A stretch of DNA of 64,000 nt from Artemisia argyi (GCA_030686995.1 CM060680.1:78606616-78670615), one strand, 5' to 3'; numbered from the stretch's first letter, positions 11,491 through 30,637 are shown. Notes: a model not told the origin generated them from the letters alone. Made by a program: numbers and translations.

Positions 11491-13562
11491 AGAACATACA
11501 TGGAGGACATGTGGTCAGCGCTCCTTAGCACGTATAAGGTAGTGCTTGTCATGCGTCCTCATTGTACAGTGTCAGATAGTACATCTTAACCGGTTAGTGA
11601 CATTTAGGGAGCATTACTACTTGCGTGCTCAGTCTGGCCTTATATGTTTTGCCAGGCCTTGCGTAGCCTGGGCTTTTAAGTCGGCCTCCATCAAGTGTTT
11701 GTTGATGGGCTTGATTCGAGCGTGTAATTAGTGGGTTTGGGCCACTAATAGTGATAGGCTATCAAGTCTCCACAATCTAGTATTAGATCATGCACTGATG
11801 ATATGATGCTATAATTTTGTACTAAGTCCCCTCAGTCCATACTGCGCTACCAGGGTTCCTTCTTAGGCCCTCAATTTCCAGGCTCTTATCATTTTTTTAT
11901 GATGACTTGATGTTAGCTTTTTACCTTGATTAGTGTTGTAAGTTGAGTTGGGAAAGATAGGTATTTAATGTTTGCATAGGGAAGTGTAGGAAAATCCCTT
12001 TTAGGTTTATTCGCTATCTTTGGGATTTGACGCGTCTCTTTTGTCTTTTCGATTGTAGACGGCATTATCTTGACATTTCTTGAGCGGCGTGTATGACTTG
12101 TCCCTTCGACTGAACATGACGTATGTGTTGACATCAGCTGTACTCGCGTCTTTGCAGGGTGTTTGTCACGCGCTTCATTAAATGTTTTTTGGCCCAATGC
12201 GCTTTTGCCAAGTGTAACTCGCCGATTCACTTTCTTTGCCTATAAAAAGGGTTAGAAAAGTGGGGAGGTTACAACTTGGAGCGAAAAAGTTTTTTTTTTC
12301 TCTCCCATTTTTCCACATCTTTTCCCAAACCCTAAAAACTTCTTATAAAGAAATTTTTTCATAGGTTTTTCCTTGTATTTTTACGAAGGCCAGTTGTCTT
12401 TTTTTTAGAAGAAACACTCATTCGGTTTTTTTTTGTGGTGTAAAATGAAAGTTATTCATGTTGATGGCGAAGACAATATTGGTTGTCTTGTATCCCTAAA
12501 CCGTGTATGGGGGTTGTATATGGAGACGTTGGCTCCTCTTCTATCCTTGTCTAACATTGCTATCCTTTGGGTATATTTTGGTCTCGTTGGAGTGTCACAA
12601 GTGATTGTTAGAATGGAAGTCGTGGAGGGTCTTGCATCCGACTGTTTAAGCACTGTCAGGGTGAATTGGTCATCTTGACAAGAAACTTACATGTTACACC
12701 GTATATTGGAGGTGGGCCTGTTAAAGTCTGTGAGAGACTTAAATATCACACTATATGTCCATGTTTCATCAACTCACATTACGTAGCCAGTGATGTCTGT
12801 ACGGTATCGGTTTACGTGATATTTAAGTGCCTCCTGTGGGTGTAAAGGTGAGGCTACAGGATCCGTAGCTTCTGTCAGGATCCCCCTTTTGTTTAAGCAC
12901 TGTCATGGGATGCAATTGGTGAGAGTGAAGTTGTATAGGTTGCCCAAATGGATTTGGCTACTTCAGTCGAATCTTATCTCTCCTTTTCAGCTTACTTGCG
13001 GTCCTGGATGGACTCTGCTTATGAGTTTTGGTATCCCGACTTCAAAAAGGTTTAATATAAAGCTTGAGGTAGCCTGTGTTCAAGAGTTGAGCTGAATGAA
13101 CCAACTACAGTCTGAGCTACTGGGATGACCTACTTGCTGGAATTGTTCTCTTTGGCTTAGTTTCGAGTGTTGTTTACCCTAGAATCAACCAAAGACTGAG
13201 AACGTTGTCTGTGTTAGTTTTAGGTAGGTCATGTGTCTGATGTTTTCAAATCGTATTAACAACTATAAAACTAGTAGGTGTATGTAATCCAGAATGTATT
13301 AGGATTGTTTTGTAGAGTGTACCAGGCATGTATTGCCATGGGTTTTGTAATAGGGTGGTTTACCCTGATTTAATGATAAAATTAACTGTTTGTTAACTTA
13401 TTATTTGTGTTTACCAGGTCAATGTAGGCATGGGTTTTTTAGTTAGGATGTGGTAACCCGAACTCTTAATGAAATTAGCTATTCAGGTAATTTATTGTAT
13501 GTGTTGTATTCTTATGTTTAGTGATATGTTAAACATAAAGAATGTGTAGCCTGGCTATGTGT
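11491..13562. other. Unassigned retroelement-like noncoding DNA
   Basis: No gene seen. A strong TATA-like CTATAAAAAGG lies at about 12240, followed by a pyrimidine-rich stretch and AAACCCTAAAA, which looks like the promoter and R region of an LTR on the plus strand. I could not find its ends. Short repeats around TAGCCTGGCTATGTG and GTTTACCCTGATTTAATG occur at 13330-13570. Confidence 0.35.
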
Positions 13563-13902
13563 AGCCTGATTTAATTCTTGACATACTTAAATTGTGTTTG
13601 TAATCGAGGATCTGATTTGACCCTGATTATTGTGATAATAAGTACTTATGTTTTGGGGTGCACATTATAACCAGTAACTATCGACTAACTATCTTCCAGC
13701 AACTCGCACATGGCAAGTTGTGCGTTTGTAGTACTTTAGAATGGGCTTGCGCTATGAAACACATCTAAAGCGTCGTCGGGTGTATTCCCTGCTTTTTGAC
13801 CCGTAGACACCTTTTTTCATGAGCATGTTCATAAAGGCTAATTTACATAGTAAATGTTGCTTATATGATTAGTTTTATGTGAAACTTTGTAAAAAAATGT
13901 TG
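13563..13902 (-). repeat. Left arm of inverted repeat: gypsy 3' region
   Basis: On the minus strand this matches 23820-24161 on the plus strand; both read toward the same AAATCAGGCT end. With 20422-20629 and 23100-23340 it forms the left arm of a head-to-head inverted repeat. It is separated from them by solo LTR insertions. It is 3' untranslated sequence of the gypsy whose integrase end is at 20534-23340. Confidence 0.75.
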
Positions 13903-15678
13903 GATTTTGTGACACCCCGAAAACCGGATCAGCGGAAGCATACAAGTCTGGGGGTGCTACCCGATTGTTATCAAAACAAGAGGTACAAAGAACGGTTTTA
14001 CACAAACCATTTTAGAAGAAAATTTATAATCGAAAACATGCAATTTACATTAGTTAAAAATAGTGCGGAAGCTATAGTTCAATATAGATTTAAAACAGTC
14101 CCATACGGTTTTCGGAGTCTTCTATGACCAAGCCATGCCCTTCGCCAAGCTCCTCCATGTAAAAAAAAATATACAGCGGCAGTATCTAACACCTGAGATA
14201 AACATGCTAAAGTCAACACAAAGGTTGAGTGAATCCATAGGTTTAAAGTAAAGCAGTTGAGCACAAGATTTTTAATCATATGATATAAGCAACAAATGCA
14301 AATACCGGGTAATCAAAAGTAACACCCAATATGTAGAGGCATCCCAGTGCATACATATGGTTGATGATGCTAAGCTCATGACACGCAAAACGTTAACCAA
14401 ACCAATCATCAGTAACTCTGTACTGGAATCAACAATAACCACGAAATTTCATAATATAACAGTGCCCCCAAGGCCGGGAACTGCCAGACACCTGGCAAAA
14501 TCGAAAATAGTACACCCACGTTGCCAAGCCCTTGGTCAACCGGGCGGGATGGTCAGTCCTATAGGCCTATAAACTAAGTTCACGCTCACTCGCAAGTGAC
14601 TAATGGCTCATGATCGGAGGGTCTTAATAGTGGCAGAATAAGCTACTTAGCACATCGTCAGGAAAGTATATCATTCAGGAAAAGCATTCTAAAAATATTT
14701 GTGCTCAGAAAACATTTAAAGCATGTATCTCACCCCAAGTAGTTTTCAAAACAATTAAAATAGATAAAAGTGGCTATGAACTCACCTGAGTATGTAGCAA
14801 TGCAAGATATAACAGCTAGTATCAACTAGAAAACACAATGGCATCAATAGTGTAGGCACAACGGCATCAAAAAAGCACAAGCATAAGTCATTAAGCACAC
14901 GTCTTCAAGAAAGTATAAGCACAACGATTACAGGATCGGCACAACCTAACGGGTAACACATATCAGAAATAATATTCAAGTAATATATAAAGTAACGTTC
15001 GTCGAATATCCATGTTATTATGAAAAGGTTTAGTTTTCAATGTCGTTAAAAGAAGTAAACATTTGAAAGCTCGTGTGGACGTTAGAGGGATATTAAGACG
15101 ATAAGGGTCGAAGAAATGAAAATAAACAAATAGAAGAGGATGAAGAAAAAGAGTGAAATGCTCTCGCGTAAAAGTCATGAAATGTATATAAAATAATAAC
15201 TCACGCATAAAACAAATAGAAACCTCAAACGAGAAAAGAAAGAAAATAAGATATGACAAACAAGAGAAAACATTGATAGGTGGTTTCGGCTTTACCCAGT
15301 TTTCCCAAAATAGATGTTAAAATATACAAGTTTTTAAAAGCTTTTAGATACGTAAATGTCAGGTTTATAAAAGATTTTACAAAATTTCGGCATGTCCTGC
15401 CCGTTTATGCAACGTTTTCCCCGAGTTCAACGACTCTTGAATAATTATTAAATATCGTCAAAATCTCTTATTATTACTAGACATCACAATATAATATGTT
15501 TGAATATACCATTCGCGTGAATATTAGTTGTTTAGTTTTATCGACCATTTTGTATTGTTCGGATTCCAGGTACGTTAAGATCTTTACGGGCCTAACGTAC
15601 CCTACCGTCTCGTGTACCAAAGGATCCATAATGTCCAAAGAAGTAATACCGTAAATCCGGTATGTCCAAAACAAGCTC

Positions 15679-15810
<132 letters not shown>

Positions 15811-17181
15811 CACGATCCCGGATCCAAGTCCGATATCCAATCCACTTAACTATAACAACTTATTTTTAGGTTTCATATTTATTATTATTCAAGTTTATTT
15901 GTTAAGCGTTAAGTTATCCCATGTCAAAAGGTTGCCGAAACCGTTACCCAAACTAACAAACAACAATAATAATAACATCAATCCCTGCCGTGACACGAGA
16001 CGAGTCACGGCTCGAACCCAAGTGAGCCTAGGCTCTCGGTTAACCAAAAAAAACACAACACAAACATAAACGAAAACCAAATCCAAACACCAACATCACC
16101 ACACATCTACTCCTAAGCCAAACTTATTCCAAATCCCAAATAATAATCCCAAAGGTCATTCGGCAAACTGAAATCAAATCCACATACCGAAACACAATCC
16201 GTAAATAAATCACAACTAAAATGATGTCCTTTCCCCTTCTTCTAGTCTGCTGCCGAGAACAACTAACCAAATGGACCCTCAAATCTCCAAATCACCAATA
16301 ACATCAAGAAATATAAAAGAAAAAAAAATAATAATAATAAATAAACATGGAAGTATCCCTACACCGAGTCACCTTAGTGACTCGGGGGTTGACTGAGTCG
16401 CAATAAAACAAGTCCACACGGTTTATAACATGATTAAAACATTTAGAAAAAGGGTTTTATAAAAGATTTAACGATAAAGACGATTTTAAAAAGGATTTAG
16501 AAACTAGGGTTTCGAAATAAAGTTGATAAATATCAAATATAGGAGCGCGTGGGGTCGTGTTTACCGTCGGGAAAAGATGAACGGGAGTGGTGATGGCTCT
16601 CGGTGGTGGTGTTGGGTGACTGTGGTGGCGCGTGAGAGCGCTATGGAAGGAGTTTTGAGCTCACGAGCTCCAGAAACGTTGAGGGTTAGCCGATCTATGC
16701 GTGGGTGAAGTTTGGAGGTTCGCCGGAAAATATTCCGGCACGGTGGTCGCCAAAATCTGCTGGTGTCGCCAGATAATATGAAGATTCGGCAAGATTTAGT
16801 GAGAGAGAGAGAGAGAATAAGGGTGTGTTGTGTGTGTATTTAATGAATAAAATGAGAAAATGTTATTATAGGGGGTATATATATTAGATAAAAGTCTAGG
16901 GTAGTTTTGTCATTTATGAAAATGCAGGGTAAGTATTGTAATATAACTCAAGGGACCAAATCTGCCAACGTAATAAACTTCTCACGATAAACGCTTCGGT
17001 GTCCAAACGAAATAACAAACGAATTCGAAATATTATGAGACTTGCGCCATTGTTCACGAAATAATTTTTCCAATAAAATCAAGCATAAACTTCAGAGTTT
17101 TCCTCAAACTCAAATAATTCAAAAAAATTTGACAAAAGCAATACGATTCGAGTTTTCTAGGTTTTTTCGGCATTGATAAAG

Positions 17182-20274
<3,093 letters not shown>

Positions 20275-20629
20275 TAAAGGAACAACGCTCACGTTAATCA
20301 AGATATTCACAGTTTTTCAAACCCAAACAAGTTCAAAGAAGTTCAAGAATTGACGAAATTCAAAAGTAAAGGTTTTGGCTCGTAAAATAGGTTTGGGAAA
20401 AGTATCGGGGGTTACAGATTTGTCATTATATATTTGAATAAATAGTACATATCAGCTATACTGGCTGTTAGAAGCATTCTTTAAAATATTAAAGAAAAGT
20501 AGCAAGAAAGTTACTTTTTTTCAACAATTCAACTTAGATGTAACATCGTTTGAAGTAGTATGTGTGCCATGTTTGGGGAATGTCATCCCCTTTAGGCATT
20601 TTTAACATGTAGGAATCATTGTCATATGC

Positions 20630-23099
<2,470 letters not shown>

Positions 23100-23342
23100 T
23101 ATGCCTAACGAATGATGTATGGCCCTTCCCAATTGGGAGTGAGCTTGCCCTGACCTACGGCCTTACTGACCTCGTTTCTACGCATTACATGGTCGCCAGG
23201 TTTGAAAGACACTAGGCGGATGCGTTTGTTGTAATACTTTGCCATTTTGTTTTTAGAGTGTGCTAGGCATATGGCAGCTAGATCATGATTTTCCTCGGCT
23301 AGTGCTAGGTCTATCCAGAGAGAATCTTTGTTTAATCAACTC

Positions 23343-23685
23343 TTTCATTAATGGGGATGAAAACAGAGATTCTCTCAGGCTAGACCTAGCACTAGCCAAG
23401 GAAAACCGTGATCTTTCCGCCATCCGCCTAGCATATTCTAAAAAGAAATTGGAAAAATATTACAACAAACTCGTTCGCCCAGTGTCTTTCAAACCTGTCG
23501 ATCATGTAATGTGCAAAAACGAGGTTAGTAAGGCCGCAGGTCAGGGCAAGCTCACTCCTAATTGGGAAGGGCCATACATCATTCATTAGGCAAACAACAA
23601 TTGTTCCTACCTATTAACAACGACTGAAGGGGCTGACATTCCCCTAAAATGGCACACATCCAACCTTAAACGATGTTACATCTAA
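23343..23685 (+). pseudogene. Gypsy integrase C-terminus, right inverted copy
   Basis: Plus-strand homologue of the left copy, with KLEKYYNKLVRPVSFKP, GQGKLTPNWEGPYIIH and, after an in-frame TAG at about 23587, a tail ending WHTSNLKRCYI and TAA (23683-23685). It contains only the C-terminal ~110 residues of a Tat-type gypsy integrase. It is joined head to head with the minus-strand copy across a short centre (about 23325-23361), where both arms start within the same short sequence (AGAGAGAATCT/AGATTCTCTC). Confidence 0.8.
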
Positions 23686-24161
23686 GGTGGATCACTAAAA
23701 CACATCAACTTTCTTGCTACTTTTCTTTAACATTTTAAAGAAGGCTTGTAACAACCAGGATAACTCATTTGTACTATTTCTTCAAATATGGAATGACAAA
23801 TTCAACACTTTTCATACAAAGTGTCACATACGACTATCCATACAAGCAACATTTTAGTCGAACATAAATTAATCTTTATGAAAATACTCATGAAAAAAGG
23901 TGCCTACAGGTCAAAAAGCAAGGAATACACTCGATGACGCTTTAGATAAGGTTTCGTAGTGAAATCCCATTCTAAAGTACTACAAACACACAACTTGCCA
24001 TGAGTGAGTTGTTGGAAGATAACTAGTTGATAATTATTGGTTATAATGTGCACCCCAAAACATAGTACTTATTATCACAAAAATCAAGGTCAAATAAGAT
24101 CATCGATTACAAACACTATTCAAGTATTTCAAGATTAAATTAGTTGAACAAATCAGGCTAC
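23686..24161 (+). repeat. Right arm of inverted repeat: gypsy 3' region
   Basis: 3' untranslated sequence following the right integrase fragment. It matches, inverted, 20422-20533 and 13563-13902, for example CTTGCTACTTTTCTTTAA and ATGTGCACCCCAAAACATAG. It ends abruptly at 24161 where the copia A LTR starts. Confidence 0.75.
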
Positions 24162-24626
24162 TGTTGGGTCAGATTTTAACCCAATTGTCTCTAACAAGTA
24201 TTTAAACATAAAATAGCTTAATTCATTAACTGATGATCATTGAGCATCCTGGTCCCTAATAAGGATCAGAAAGTTAATCACTCTTTGATGTATCCGAGAG
24301 TGATTCACTCTGTGATTACTATCAAAGAGTAAGTCACTCCCTGATGGTTATCAGAGGCTAACTCACTCCATGATGATTATCAGAGGGTGTAACTCTCTGA
24401 TGGTTATCAGATGATGTAACTTACTGATAAAAGAAATAAGTGAGAGTTTTATAAAGCTCAATCAATAGTCAAGTTTCAGGGAAGTCGAAGACCAACTGAA
24501 GAAACGCTTTATAAGCTGATGCGGCATCAGTACGTAAAGTACAAGGAGGTAGAAACAACACCAGCGTCAATTAGATCTGACAAATGTCTAACTGGCCCTG
24601 AAGAATTATCTCTGAAGAGCAACTTA
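24162..24626 (+). mobile_element. Copia A 5' LTR, first part
   Basis: Matches 50406-50869 in the same orientation over its whole length. Contains an array of short hairpins (24268-24430). Interrupted at 24627 by the Harbinger element; the TTA at 24624-24626 is its target site. Confidence 0.85.
24268..24430 (+). repeat. Tandem hairpin units in copia A LTR
   Basis: Five diverged units of about 27-32 bp, each close to ACTCCCTGATGATTATCAGA with a self-complementary CTCTGATnnTATCAGAG core. The same array occurs in the 3' LTR at about 50511-50660. Confidence 0.75.
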
Positions 24627-25253
24627 GGGGACGTTTGGTACGACTGAGTCGCAAAGAATGGAAACGCAACAGAGAATGGGATTGCTGAGAAAGGGAATGA
24701 CTTTGAAGTCTGGGAGTGAATTCTATTGTTTGGCGTGAGTAGGGAATTGAGCATTGGAATTTGCCCAAGAATTGATTCTCCCGTTTGGTATGATAGAGAA
24801 TCAGTCTTGAGTGTGGTCTAAGATATCAAATATTTACCATCCTTATTATTTGATTATTGCAATCTTGTTCAATTTTGTCTAATTTTCTAAACAGTTTCAC
24901 GCTATCAGTTTATTGTTTTTCATCAATTGAAATATAATATTTTTTTACTCATTAGTTTTATAGAACACTTTATCATAAAACCAAAATGTTATATTGCTAA
25001 TATAAAAAGATGAACATTGCAGCTCCAAAGCAAAAAAGCAGGTAACTAAACATGATTTTTATTATAAAAGAAAGGTACACAGTTAACATGAACCACTTGA
25101 TTCATTACGCCAAATTCACGAAAAGAGTCTTAAACAAAATGAAATACCCAACATCAAAATCATTAATGTGCCATAAGCCATGCGTAAACATGTTCGTGGA
25201 ATTATTTGCAAGAAATGTAAAAAGAAATCTCAAACCATGTGTAATGATAACAG

Positions 25254-26277
25254 CTAATTCAAAGAACCATCTTCAAGCATTTGCGTGTAGATGATTTTAT
25301 CTTCTTCCGAACCTCGTAGAAATATATGGGCCTTACTTGCATCACGACCAATGATGTGCATCCCTCTAATACGTTCATGTGTTGTGAGGCTAGGTAAATT
25401 TTGTATAGCCGTTATGACTTCGTCCAACTTATTAGCAACAATGTCTTGATTAGCACTTGCAATACTTTTTTCTCCTAACCCACCAACAGAGTGTTCTATT
25501 TTTCTGTCAAGTCTTTAGAACAATCCTTGAAAGTCTCGATGAACTCAATACTCTTGCTTCTTTTACGTTTATTAGATCCAGTAGGCATATGACTCTCTAT
25601 ATCAACTCTAATGGGTGACATAGGTGTCTCTTGTACAACATCATCATCTCCAAGATCAATGGCTCGAGATCCCGTAGCTCTATCCTTACCAAAGATGGTA
25701 CAAAGCTTTTCGTAGAATGGTAATGGCTTACCTTTAAAATTGGCGGCACCTTTATGAGTCTGAAATTTAATAGCAGGTTACGTAAGTATACTGAATTACA
25801 TCATAATAACAGGTTAAATAAGCATGCTGAATTACATTAAAATAACAATTTCAATAAGTATGTTGAATCACATCATAATAATAGGTTACATAAATTTAAT
25901 AAAAGGTTAGATACCTTAGAGTAATTAGTCCAAACTTTGTCTTCTGCATCAACACAACAAGTCTCAAAATCCCACTTGAAGCTGAAACCACTCGTATCAG
26001 TTCCAAGTAACATGTCATGCGCAATGCTAAAATTTGACTTTAATGTCTTGAGCCTTGACTTGATATGAGGCCCCACTTTCAATCATGAGTTTGGAAGACT
26101 TACATCCAACAATTGTTGCACCACTTTAAAATAACCGGGTTTGAATCCATTATCAGCACCTGAATACTTACCGGATAAATGCAACTCCATCAATGCATCA
26201 ATCAACTTTTCAACTTCATTTGTTGTCCATGATATTTTGTTTTTACCAAGACCTTTAGGAACACTTGATTCTGCCAT
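25254..26277 (-). pseudogene. Harbinger Myb/SANT-like protein, broken
   Basis: Starts MAESSVPKGLGKNKISWTTN at 26277. The first ~100 residues match the Myb/SANT-like domain typical of Harbinger ORF2-type proteins (ISWTTNEVEKLIDALMELH, then PGYFKVVQQLLDVSLPNS). A TGA replaces a Gly-type codon after LPNS (about 26083), and the frame continues with LKVGPHIKSRLKTLKSN to about 25900. A probable intron follows near 25760-25900. The second part has FYEKLCTIFGKDRATG and an NKRKRSK basic stretch, and ends near 25254 with RGMHIIGRDASKAHIF and a tail. In this superfamily the Myb-like partner binds DNA and helps bring the transposase to the ends. This copy has stops, including one after KDCSKD near 25515. 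Confidence 0.75.
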
Positions 26278-26511
26278 GGCTAATATAATCGGATATGCTT
26301 ATAAAATATCACCACATATTGCAATATTGCAGATATATAATAGTATTGAAATATTACAGACATATAAAGAATTATTGCAATATTGCAGACATATAAAATT
26401 TTTACCAAATATTTCAGTATTGCACCTCACAAAACAAAATCAAAAAGAAGAACTGGTTACTAATGAATCACAAATACATATTTGGTCTCTAATATTGCAG
26501 ACATATAGATA

Positions 26512-27765
26512 TCAAGATAGGTTAGCGCATCTTGCATTCCACTCGTTAAACATTTCATTAGCAAGGTTATCTCTCTGGTCACTCCATCCTTGTGATGCCT
26601 CCACGGTATTAATAACATTATCATGATCATTTGCATGTTCTGTATGATTGTTTGCTACATCATTATCAATTGGGTCCTCACTCATTGTTACGCAAATGAA
26701 ATTATGTATCAAACAACAAGCAATTATAATCAGTGACATCGAATCTAGTGGATGGTATGAAACATCACGTAAAATGCCCCATCTACCCTTAATCAAGCCA
26801 AAACATTTCTCGACATAATTCCTTGCCGATGAATGTCGCATGTTATATAGCTCTTTCGGTGGTTGTAGGTGGACAATTCCAATCATTAAGATGGTAATGT
26901 TGACTACGATAAGGACTTAAAAACCCTTCACCGTTCATATACCCAACATCACAAAGGTAGTATGTGCCTATTGATTACAAATATTTAACTATTAGCTAGC
27001 TGTTATTGATAACTTTATGGGGTTATCGTATATAAATGTTTGATATATAACATACCATGTGTTACTTTAAGACCATTTGGCCTACTAATAGCATCTCGAA
27101 GCACTCGACTATCGGCTCCTGAACCCTCTCATCATGCCAACACGTAAATGAACTCAAGGTCTCTTATACAAACACCAAGAACATTGGTGCATATCTCACC
27201 CTTTCGGGTACGACATGGTTTTCAATCACTAGCAGGGACCTAACTTTAATATAAGTTCCATCTAATGCTCCAAAACAACCCTTCACGTATAAAAATATAG
27301 TGTTAACTCGTTAATGAAACCTTAATTTTATGAAACAAAGGTATATATAATTTACTAACCTTAAACCATTTCCACCTCTCATCCAATTCATTATCCGGCA
27401 TTGGCATAGGGTGTTTTGTAAAAAGCTTTATGTAATCGACATACTGCATTCAAGACTAACTTGAAATACCGACAAGTCGTTTCGCCTGACCTTTGGAACC
27501 TATTAACTATTATACGATTTTTCTCATTATGTGCAAGCATGTGCAAGAACATAGCAACTTGTTCATCGACTTGCATGTGTTTACTACAGCTTAACCCTCC
27601 TTTAGTTTCAAGAATCTCACATAATGTCGTGAACGCGTATCTATTCATTCTTATATTTACCACACTGGTAGTGTCACTTTCATATACCACCCTTCTCATA
27701 TTTTGACATCTATTGTAATAACTTGTAAAATATTTTTTTTCGCAATCTTCTAGATTCGATAACAT
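26512..27765 (-). pseudogene. Harbinger DDE transposase (HARBI1-like), broken
   Basis: The N-terminal part (27765-27391) has NIRMNRYAFTTLCEIL, DEQVAMFLHMLAHN and RSGETTCRYFKLVLNAV, the usual helical region. After a frameshift near 27400 and a probable intron, GALDGTYIKV (near 27265) supplies the first catalytic Asp, then TNVLGVC...LEFIYVLA. After another probable intron, LCDVGYMNGEGFLSPYRSQH (near 26920) gives the second Asp. SSARNYVEKCFGLIKGRWGI (near 26800) gives the Glu. So all three DDE residues are still readable, but only across frameshifts. It would catalyse cut-and-paste transposition at TTA targets. Confidence 0.82.
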
Positions 27766-28629
27766 GATTCATAGCAACACCACATAGCATAAACCAACGC
27801 ATCACAAAGAACATTGTATGAGTTGCTCCTAATGTGGCCATCATTGTCGCTTTTCTACTTTTGATTCTCCGTTGGGACAAAGAAGTAACAAAGTATGTTA
27901 CTTTAGAAACATAATATCTATCAATGCATTTTGAGTCTAAACAACATGTGTTTATTCTAATAACTATGTTTCTAACAATATATTGATCATCAAGAGGCCT
28001 GGGATAAAAAAAAATGCTATAAAGATGAACAATTGTTCATCAAGATTACAGTGGTAATAAAATCATATCTTCAAAATAATTTTGCTAACAATACATTCAA
28101 TTAAAATAAACATGTTACATTGAATAAACAATTCTCAATACATGATATTATCCCAAACAGTGTTGAACACAAGTATGTTTAATTAAACAATAAAATTATG
28201 AAAATGACAGGCAGACCATCGTTTTTAGTGATTTAAGATAAAATAACATTTGATTATGAAAAACTAAAACTTGAAAAGGAGGCATATAGCAACCGTTACC
28301 TTTGTTGGATGAAGAACAAAACGAACAGATTGGGATTCAGAAATTATGCAGGGTTTAGAAAGAGGAGCCTTCACTATTTAAGTGTGATTTGTATGAGTTA
28401 ACGCCCCACATTTTTTAGTGAGGATCCCTGAATCATCGAGAATGATTTGGGAGAATAAGAAGCATTAAAATGTTCCATTCCCCCAATTCTTGACTTTTTT
28501 TAGAAGAATGATATTTAGGAAAGGAGAATCAATTTTTAATCTCTGAATTTCATTCTTTTTTCCAACAAACACGGGATATTATTCTCCACCCTTTTTTCAT
28601 CTTTCCATTCCACCCTACCAAACATCCCC

Positions 28630-28918
28630 TTAGTCTCTTAAGTATGGGTGGAAAACTTCTTGGGAAGATAAGTGCAAAAGCTATTATCAAAAGACGAGAA
28701 AGTAGCATTTTATACAAATAGTTGTTAGCATTGGTAATCCAAAAGTATGTTTAACCTAGCATACTAGGCACGTGCTATCTATTGCAAGTTAGCAAGTTAC
28801 TATACCCATGTGCATCTACAGTATTTACCCTTCTATATAACCGGAAGGTTGAAACGAGATAAGTAGAGATCTTAAACAAATGCAAAAAATAATACAAAGT
28901 ATTATAGTTGATAGGATC
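28630..28918 (+). mobile_element. Copia A 5' LTR, middle part
   Basis: Resumes after the Harbinger element. Has a TATA-like CTATATAACCGG near 28834. Ends at GGATC (28914-28918), the target duplication of copia B. No counterpart is found in the 3' LTR. Confidence 0.65.
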
Positions 28919-29272
28919 TGTTAGATTCCCATTTGGTGATTACACAAGATATGCAATGAAAGAAATGAGATGAGAATAAGAGATGGTTGATTATAAGATA
29001 AGAGAATGAATTTGACAAGATTTTCTTTAAGATATCATAATAACCAACAAGTTTACATGTATCCTAAGCTTAGTATATATAGGGGAGGAGTAGGGAAACA
29101 CTGCCTTCCTCCCTTTTTCCTTCTAGATCATGGGCTTGGAGGCCCATGGACAATATTGCATAAGCCTAGTAACATGCAATATTACATAAATGAAAGTAAA
29201 CAATAACTAAGCAACCTAATGTTTATTACAAATGACCGAGACTTGATAAATAGTAAAACTACGTTCCCAACA
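28919..29272 (-). mobile_element. Copia B 3' LTR
   Basis: 354 bp, TGTTGGGAACG...CTAACA on the minus strand. Same length as the 5' LTR at 48801 and differing from it at about 11 positions. Confidence 0.93.
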
Positions 29273-29285
29273 ATCTCCCCCTAAG
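29273..29285 (-). promoter_or_regulatory. Polypurine tract of copia B
   Basis: CTTAGGGGGAGAT on the minus strand directly abuts the 3' LTR. Confidence 0.8.
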
Positions 29286-30586
29286 GGTCGGTCATCACGG
29301 TTGCTTGACGTCTTTGTCTTCTAAACTTTGACATATTAGTTGACGTCTTCAAAAATTGTATCAAAATCTTTCATCATTCTTTGTTCTTTGTTCTTTGTTG
29401 ATATGATAGTGATCATCTTATGAAGTTGTCTGCCATTCGTCACTTTTGCGTCTGTGGTTATTGTCCGCCATTCCAACATGCTCATATATCTTTGAGTTTT
29501 GACATTCATATGCATGTAGTTCCCTTTCTTTCACTTTAATCTTTAGTCTTTTTACTTTGTAGATTCTTCTTTTTCGCATAGAATCTTTCTTTGAATGTTG
29601 TGTTGCTTTGACCTTTGAGGGAGCTTTCTATGACTTCAAGATGTATGTATGAGCATGTGGATTCCGTCGCCATGGAGATGATGTGTAGCTGCAGGTAAAC
29701 AGTTAGCAATAAATCAACCGGTACTTACAGATAAGGAATTAGAGATCGTCAACAACATATTATGAATACTCCTTCTAATCCTTATCAAGGCCGTTCCCAT
29801 ATCATATACTCCCGAGGGAGCTTACGCGACCTACTTAGTAGCTCAATGAATGGGTGAGTCGATGGGGATCACTCCATGACTGTAGACTGTTTTGGGACCA
29901 CCGCGAACACTAAGCGTAACCCACAAGGAGTTACCAAAGTGACCTGCTATCAGGGCTGTTTGATATTGACCCTGGCAAGATTTCCGTTCAATCATTGAGA
30001 AATATTTATGTAAATTCTCTCATAAACGTTCTTGGCAGATTGCTAGGATCTGCGAAGGACTCGAAAATTTACAGCTGGTGTCCATTGATGTAGAACACCA
30101 GTTGTAGAAATACTAATTATTCCTAAGAGATATTTGATGTATCCCACGACTCTAGACTCGATAAGTGCATACTTAGGTTTCCTATGCGGAGACTGGGAGG
30201 GGTCTCCTGCTTCAATATCAACCATCTCTAAGAGATAAGTTGAGAGATTACACCGGTTCCCCGTGATAATGAAACAAGTTCTTTTAAGAGAACTTGAGTG
30301 GCTTAGAAGGTTAAGTGCAGTGCATCTCTGGGTCGATGACATCTTTATCTTCAATACCGGTGTTGCCTTAGTAACAACCAGTAGCATACGAATTGTACCC
30401 GGTGTCTGCCCTAAGGTTGAACATATGGAGGGCTATTTCTTTTCACACTTTTCTTTATATTCTTCAACCCCTTCTTTCTCCTTTCATTCTTTTCTCCTTT
30501 TTTTCATATCATACCTAAGGACTTCTAATTCTATCTATTGGTGACGTCCTTGGGTAGATCCTTTCAATTCTGGCGGATCATAGGAC

Positions 30587-30637
<51 letters not shown>

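Larger units (their letters stand above)
24627..28629 (-). mobile_element. PIF/Harbinger DNA transposon, 4.0 kb
   Basis: Terminal inverted repeats GGGGACGTTTGGTACGA at the left and, read inward from the right, GGGGATGTTTGGTAGGG. The 3 bp target duplication TTA flanks it (24624-24626 and 28630-28632), the PIF/Harbinger signature. It encodes both proteins of the superfamily on the minus strand: a DDE transposase (26512-27765) and a Myb/SANT-like protein (25254-26277). Both have stops or frameshifts, so this copy is probably inactive. It lies within the copia A LTR and is not split further. Confidence 0.92.

Noticed and set aside
11913..12230. 105-codon minus-strand frame
   Set aside because: No recognisable domain and it lies just upstream of an LTR-like TATA; likely chance.
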